Shown: positions 61,715 through 64,000 of the stretch, piece after piece
Position numbering within the stretch: position 1 is the first letter of the stretch
Layout of the letters: each line of letters begins with the position of its first letter
Origin: Aurantimonas coralicida DSM 14790
GTDB taxonomy: Bacteria; Pseudomonadota; Alphaproteobacteria; Rhizobiales; Rhizobiaceae
Length of the DNA: 64,000 nt
Assembly (NCBI RefSeq): GCF_000421645.1
Contig: NZ_ATXK01000007.1
Coordinates: 1-64,000, forward strand
Reading direction: 5' to 3'
Translations under genes and position numbers: made by a program
The notes under the pieces: generated by a model
What the model was told of the DNA's origin: nothing
Seen by the model: only the letters and a program-made list of their open reading frames with translations
The model's database searches: none

Positions 61715-62710
61715 ATGAACATGGTTCTTCGCACACTCGCCGCCGCCACGATGGTCGCCGGCATCTCGACCACGGCCCTTGCTCAGGACGAGCTCGCCTT
61801 CGGCATCATCTCCACCGAGAGCCAGCAGAATCTGCGGCCGAAATGGGAGCCGTTCCTCGCCGACATGGAAGAGAAGACCGGCCTCGCCGTGAAGCCCTTC
61901 TTCGCGTCCGACTATGCCGGCGTCATCGAGGGCATGCGTTTCGACAAGGTGCAGCTCGCCTGGTACGGCAACAAGTCCGCCATGGAAGCCGTCGATCGCG
62001 CCAATGGCGAGATCTTTGCCCAGACCGTCGATATCTCCGGCAATCCCGGCTACTGGTCGCTGGTGCTCGCACCGAAGGACTCGCCGCTCGAGAAGGTCGA
62101 GGATCTCCTGACCTGCGACCAGTCGCTGAATTTCGGCCTCGGTGACCCGAACTCGACCTCCGGCTATCTCGTCCCGATGACCTTCGTCTTCGCCGCCAAC
62201 GGCGTCGACCCGAAGGAGTGCTTCAAGAACGTCACCAACGCCAACCACGAGACCAACGCCATGGCCGTCGCCAACGGCCAGGTCGATGCGGCGGCGAACA
62301 ATACCGAGAGCCTCGCCCTCATCGAGAAGAACAATCCGGACGCCTTCGCCAAGATCAAGGTGATCTGGAAGTCGCCGCTGATCCCGGCCGATCCGATCGT
62401 GTGGAACACCAACCTGCCGCAGGAGAGCAAGGACAAGATCAGGGAGTTCTTCGTGACCTACGGCACCGACCAGTCGACCGGTGACGTGGCCCACGAGAAG
62501 GAAGTCCTTGCCGGCCTCGAATGGGCGCCCTTCGTCGCATCCACCAATGACCAGCTCCTGCCGATCCGCGTGATGGAACTGTCGAAGACGATCGCCCAGA
62601 TCGAGGCCGACGAGTCCCGGAGCGCCGAGGAGAAGACGGCCGAGATCGAGAAGCTCGAAGCTGAAAAGGCCGGCTACGAGAAGAAGATCAAGAGCGCTCC
62701 GCAGAGCTGA
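61715..62710 (+). CDS. phnD: Phosphonate-binding protein PhnD
   Basis: 331 residues. Signal peptide ([19 protein letters not shown]), then [70 protein letters not shown] (about 27-96) and [28 protein letters not shown], typical of PhnD with the Tyr/Ser/Thr ligand loop. A C-terminal charged coiled-coil tail (about 285-328) is also seen in family members. AGGGGAACAACGCC precedes the ATG. Confidence 0.95.
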   Translation: MNMVLRTLAAATMVAGISTTALAQDELAFGIISTESQQNLRPKWEPFLADMEEKTGLAVKPFFASDYAGVIEGMRFDKVQLAWYGNKSAMEAVDRANGEIFAQTVDISGNPGYWSLVLAPKDSPLEKVEDLLTCDQSLNFGLGDPNSTSGYLVPMTFVFAANGVDPKECFKNVTNANHETNAMAVANGQVDAAANNTESLALIEKNNPDAFAKIKVIWKSPLIPADPIVWNTNLPQESKDKIREFFVTYGTDQSTGDVAHEKEVLAGLEWAPFVASTNDQLLPIRVMELSKTIAQIEADESRSAEEKTAEIEKLEAEKAGYEKKIKSAPQS

Positions 62711-62814
62711 CGCGTCACGCGGCGACGGGCCCTGCCCGCCGCACGCTTCGCCACACCCCTCCGGCCGGCACCGTATCCAGGCGCCGGCCGGTTTCGCCGA
62801 TCACAGGATGCCCG

Positions 62815-63636
62815 ATGACCGACGACGCGGTTTCTCTCTCGCGCCCCGCTGCCCCCGACCTGAATGCCGGCCGCGACTGGTCTCGCAGTGCCTGGAACGC
62901 GGTGATCTGGGGCGGGCTTGCGGCCGCCCTTCTGTGGAGCTGGGCACCGGCCGAGATGGGTCGCTGGACCTATCTCTTCACCGATGCCGACAACATGGCG
63001 CAATACGCCGCCGGCTTCGCCAATCCCGACTTCACCGACTGGCGCTACTACGCCGAGGAAATGGTCGTCACGGTGCAGATCGCCCTGTGGGGCACCGTCC
63101 TGTCCGTGTTGCTCGCCATCCCCTTCGGCATCCTGTCGGCGCACAACATGGTGCCTTGGTACATCCTGCAGCCCTGCCGCCGGCTGATGGACTTCTTCCG
63201 CGCCATCCACGAGATCGTCTGGGCGGTGCTGTTCGTCGTCGCCGTCGGCCTCGGACCGTTTGCCGGCGTCATGGCGCTGTTCATCCACACCACGGGCATT
63301 CTCGCCAAGCTGTTCTCCGAGGCCGTCGAGGCGATCGACCCGCGGCCGGTGGAAGGCATCCGCGCCACCGGCGCGTCGAAGCTGCAGGAAATCGTCTTCG
63401 GGGTGATCCCGCAGGTGCTGCCGCTGTGGATTTCCTATGCGCTCTACCGTTTCGAATCCAATGTGCGGGCCGCGACGGTTCTGGGTGTCATCGGCGCCGG
63501 AGGCATCGGTCAGGTCCTGTTCGAGTCGGTCCGCGGTTTCTACTATCCGCAATCCGCCGCCATCCTGATCATCATCGTCCTGTCGGTGGTGCTGACCGAC
63601 CTCCTGTCGCAACAGCTCCGTCGTTTCGTCACCTGA
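62815..63636 (+). CDS. phnE: Phosphonate ABC transporter permease PhnE
   Basis: 273 residues with about six membrane helices. Typical PhnE blocks are [29 protein letters not shown] (about 131-159), [35 protein letters not shown] (about 176-210) and [23 protein letters not shown]. Completes the second, canonical phnCDE importer. The phnM gene follows after 82 bases. Confidence 0.95.
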   Translation: MTDDAVSLSRPAAPDLNAGRDWSRSAWNAVIWGGLAAALLWSWAPAEMGRWTYLFTDADNMAQYAAGFANPDFTDWRYYAEEMVVTVQIALWGTVLSVLLAIPFGILSAHNMVPWYILQPCRRLMDFFRAIHEIVWAVLFVVAVGLGPFAGVMALFIHTTGILAKLFSEAVEAIDPRPVEGIRATGASKLQEIVFGVIPQVLPLWISYALYRFESNVRAATVLGVIGAGGIGQVLFESVRGFYYPQSAAILIIIVLSVVLTDLLSQQLRRFVT

Positions 63637-63718
63637 GGGTCGATGCCGCGCGCCCCGAAAAGGCAGCGGCCGGCGCCATTCTCCTCCCGCAAGCCCTCAA
63701 CCCAGAAAATCACCCGAC

Positions 63719-64000
63719 ATGCCGCACGAAACAGTACTGACCAACGCCCGCATCGTCACCGCCGATACGGTGATCCACGGGCACCTGGTCCTGCACGGCG
63801 AACTGATCGCGGAGATCGGCGAAGGCCCGGCAAGGACCGGGCAGGACATGGACGGCGACACGCTCATCCCCGGCCTCGTCGAGTTGCATACCGACCATAT
63901 CGAGGGGCATTTTATGCCGCGGCCGAAGGTGCTGTGGAACAAGATGGCCGCCATCCAGGCGCACGATACCCAGATCGCCGGCTCGGGCATCACCACGGTC
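63719..64000 (+). CDS. phnM: PhnM, N-terminal part (runs off the window)
   Basis: The first 94 residues are visible: TNARIVTADTVIHGHLVLHGELIAEIG, GDTLIPGLVELHTDHIEGHFMPRPKV (about 47-72, HxD metal site), and AIQAHDTQIAGSGITTV. These are canonical PhnM (alpha-D-ribose 1-methylphosphonate 5-triphosphate diphosphatase). The reading frame is open to the window end. It is the second PhnM-type gene in the region. Confidence 0.93.
   Translation, partial: MPHETVLTNARIVTADTVIHGHLVLHGELIAEIGEGPARTGQDMDGDTLIPGLVELHTDHIEGHFMPRPKVLWNKMAAIQAHDTQIAGSGITTV

Overview
The window is GC-rich DNA whose gene content (NasT/NasS-controlled nitrate assimilation, an ExoY/ExoP/ExoF/ExoQ-type exopolysaccharide locus, a SyrA-like small protein, a PhnF-controlled C-P lyase operon) fits an alphaproteobacterium of the Hyphomicrobiales (rhizobial order). 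The species cannot be named from sequence alone. No rRNA, tRNA, CRISPR array or replication origin was found.

Layout. (1) 1-1656: an IS3-family element with terminal inverted repeats (355-1608) sits inside the remains of a second IS3-type element. (2) 1729-20147: an exopolysaccharide (EPS) cluster. Minus strand: HAD-type hydrolase, GT8, ExoQ-like polymerase, ExoF-like export protein, GT2, ExoP-like co-polymerase with a degenerate kinase domain, and ExoY-like priming transferase. Plus strand: Crp/Fnr regulator, two GT4 transferases, Wzx-type flippase and GH16 glycanase. GalE lies at the right edge on the minus strand. A perfect CRP-type palindrome precedes exoY, and an IS3 remnant separates exoY from the Crp/Fnr gene. 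The cluster is bracketed by inward-facing 5' ends of the same IS type (1656 and 20237). (3) 20237-21792: decayed IS and transposase remnants.

(4) 21793-35191: a metal-stress and redox island. Plus strand: a truncated dsbD tail, an Lgt-like/TlpA fusion, an L,D-transpeptidase, a glutaredoxin-MauE fusion behind a CueR-like promoter, and a 40-residue membrane peptide. Minus strand: cytochrome c, two multicopper oxidases, a DUF305 gene with an amber codon, a CusF-like protein, a cupredoxin, a TolC-like protein, small lipo- and metal-binding proteins, an NreB-like MFS exporter with a His-rich tail, a membrane-anchor protein, a frameshifted HupE/UreJ and a His-rich secreted protein. No CopA-type ATPase or metal regulator is present. 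Several genes are broken, so the island looks acquired and partly decaying.

(5) 35534-49997: a complete nitrate assimilation operon: nasT-nasS, an ANTAR-type two-hairpin leader with overlapping terminator, nrtA, nrtB, a tandem-ATPase nrtC/D, a double-GAF protein of unknown role, nirB, nirD, nasA and cysG. Nitrate is imported, reduced to nitrite by NasA and to ammonium by NirBD, and CysG makes the siroheme for NirB. (6) 50082-50399: a small HNH protein. (7) 50789-64000: phosphonate catabolism. phnF and a PhnM-like gene diverge from a first phnDCE-like transporter across two operator copies. Then come phnGHIJKL, an acetyltransferase, a Pho-box-like promoter, phnCDE, and the start of a second phnM cut by the window end. 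Nitrogen and phosphorus scavenging, EPS production and metal tolerance together suggest a nutrient-poor or surface-associated habitat. That is inference.
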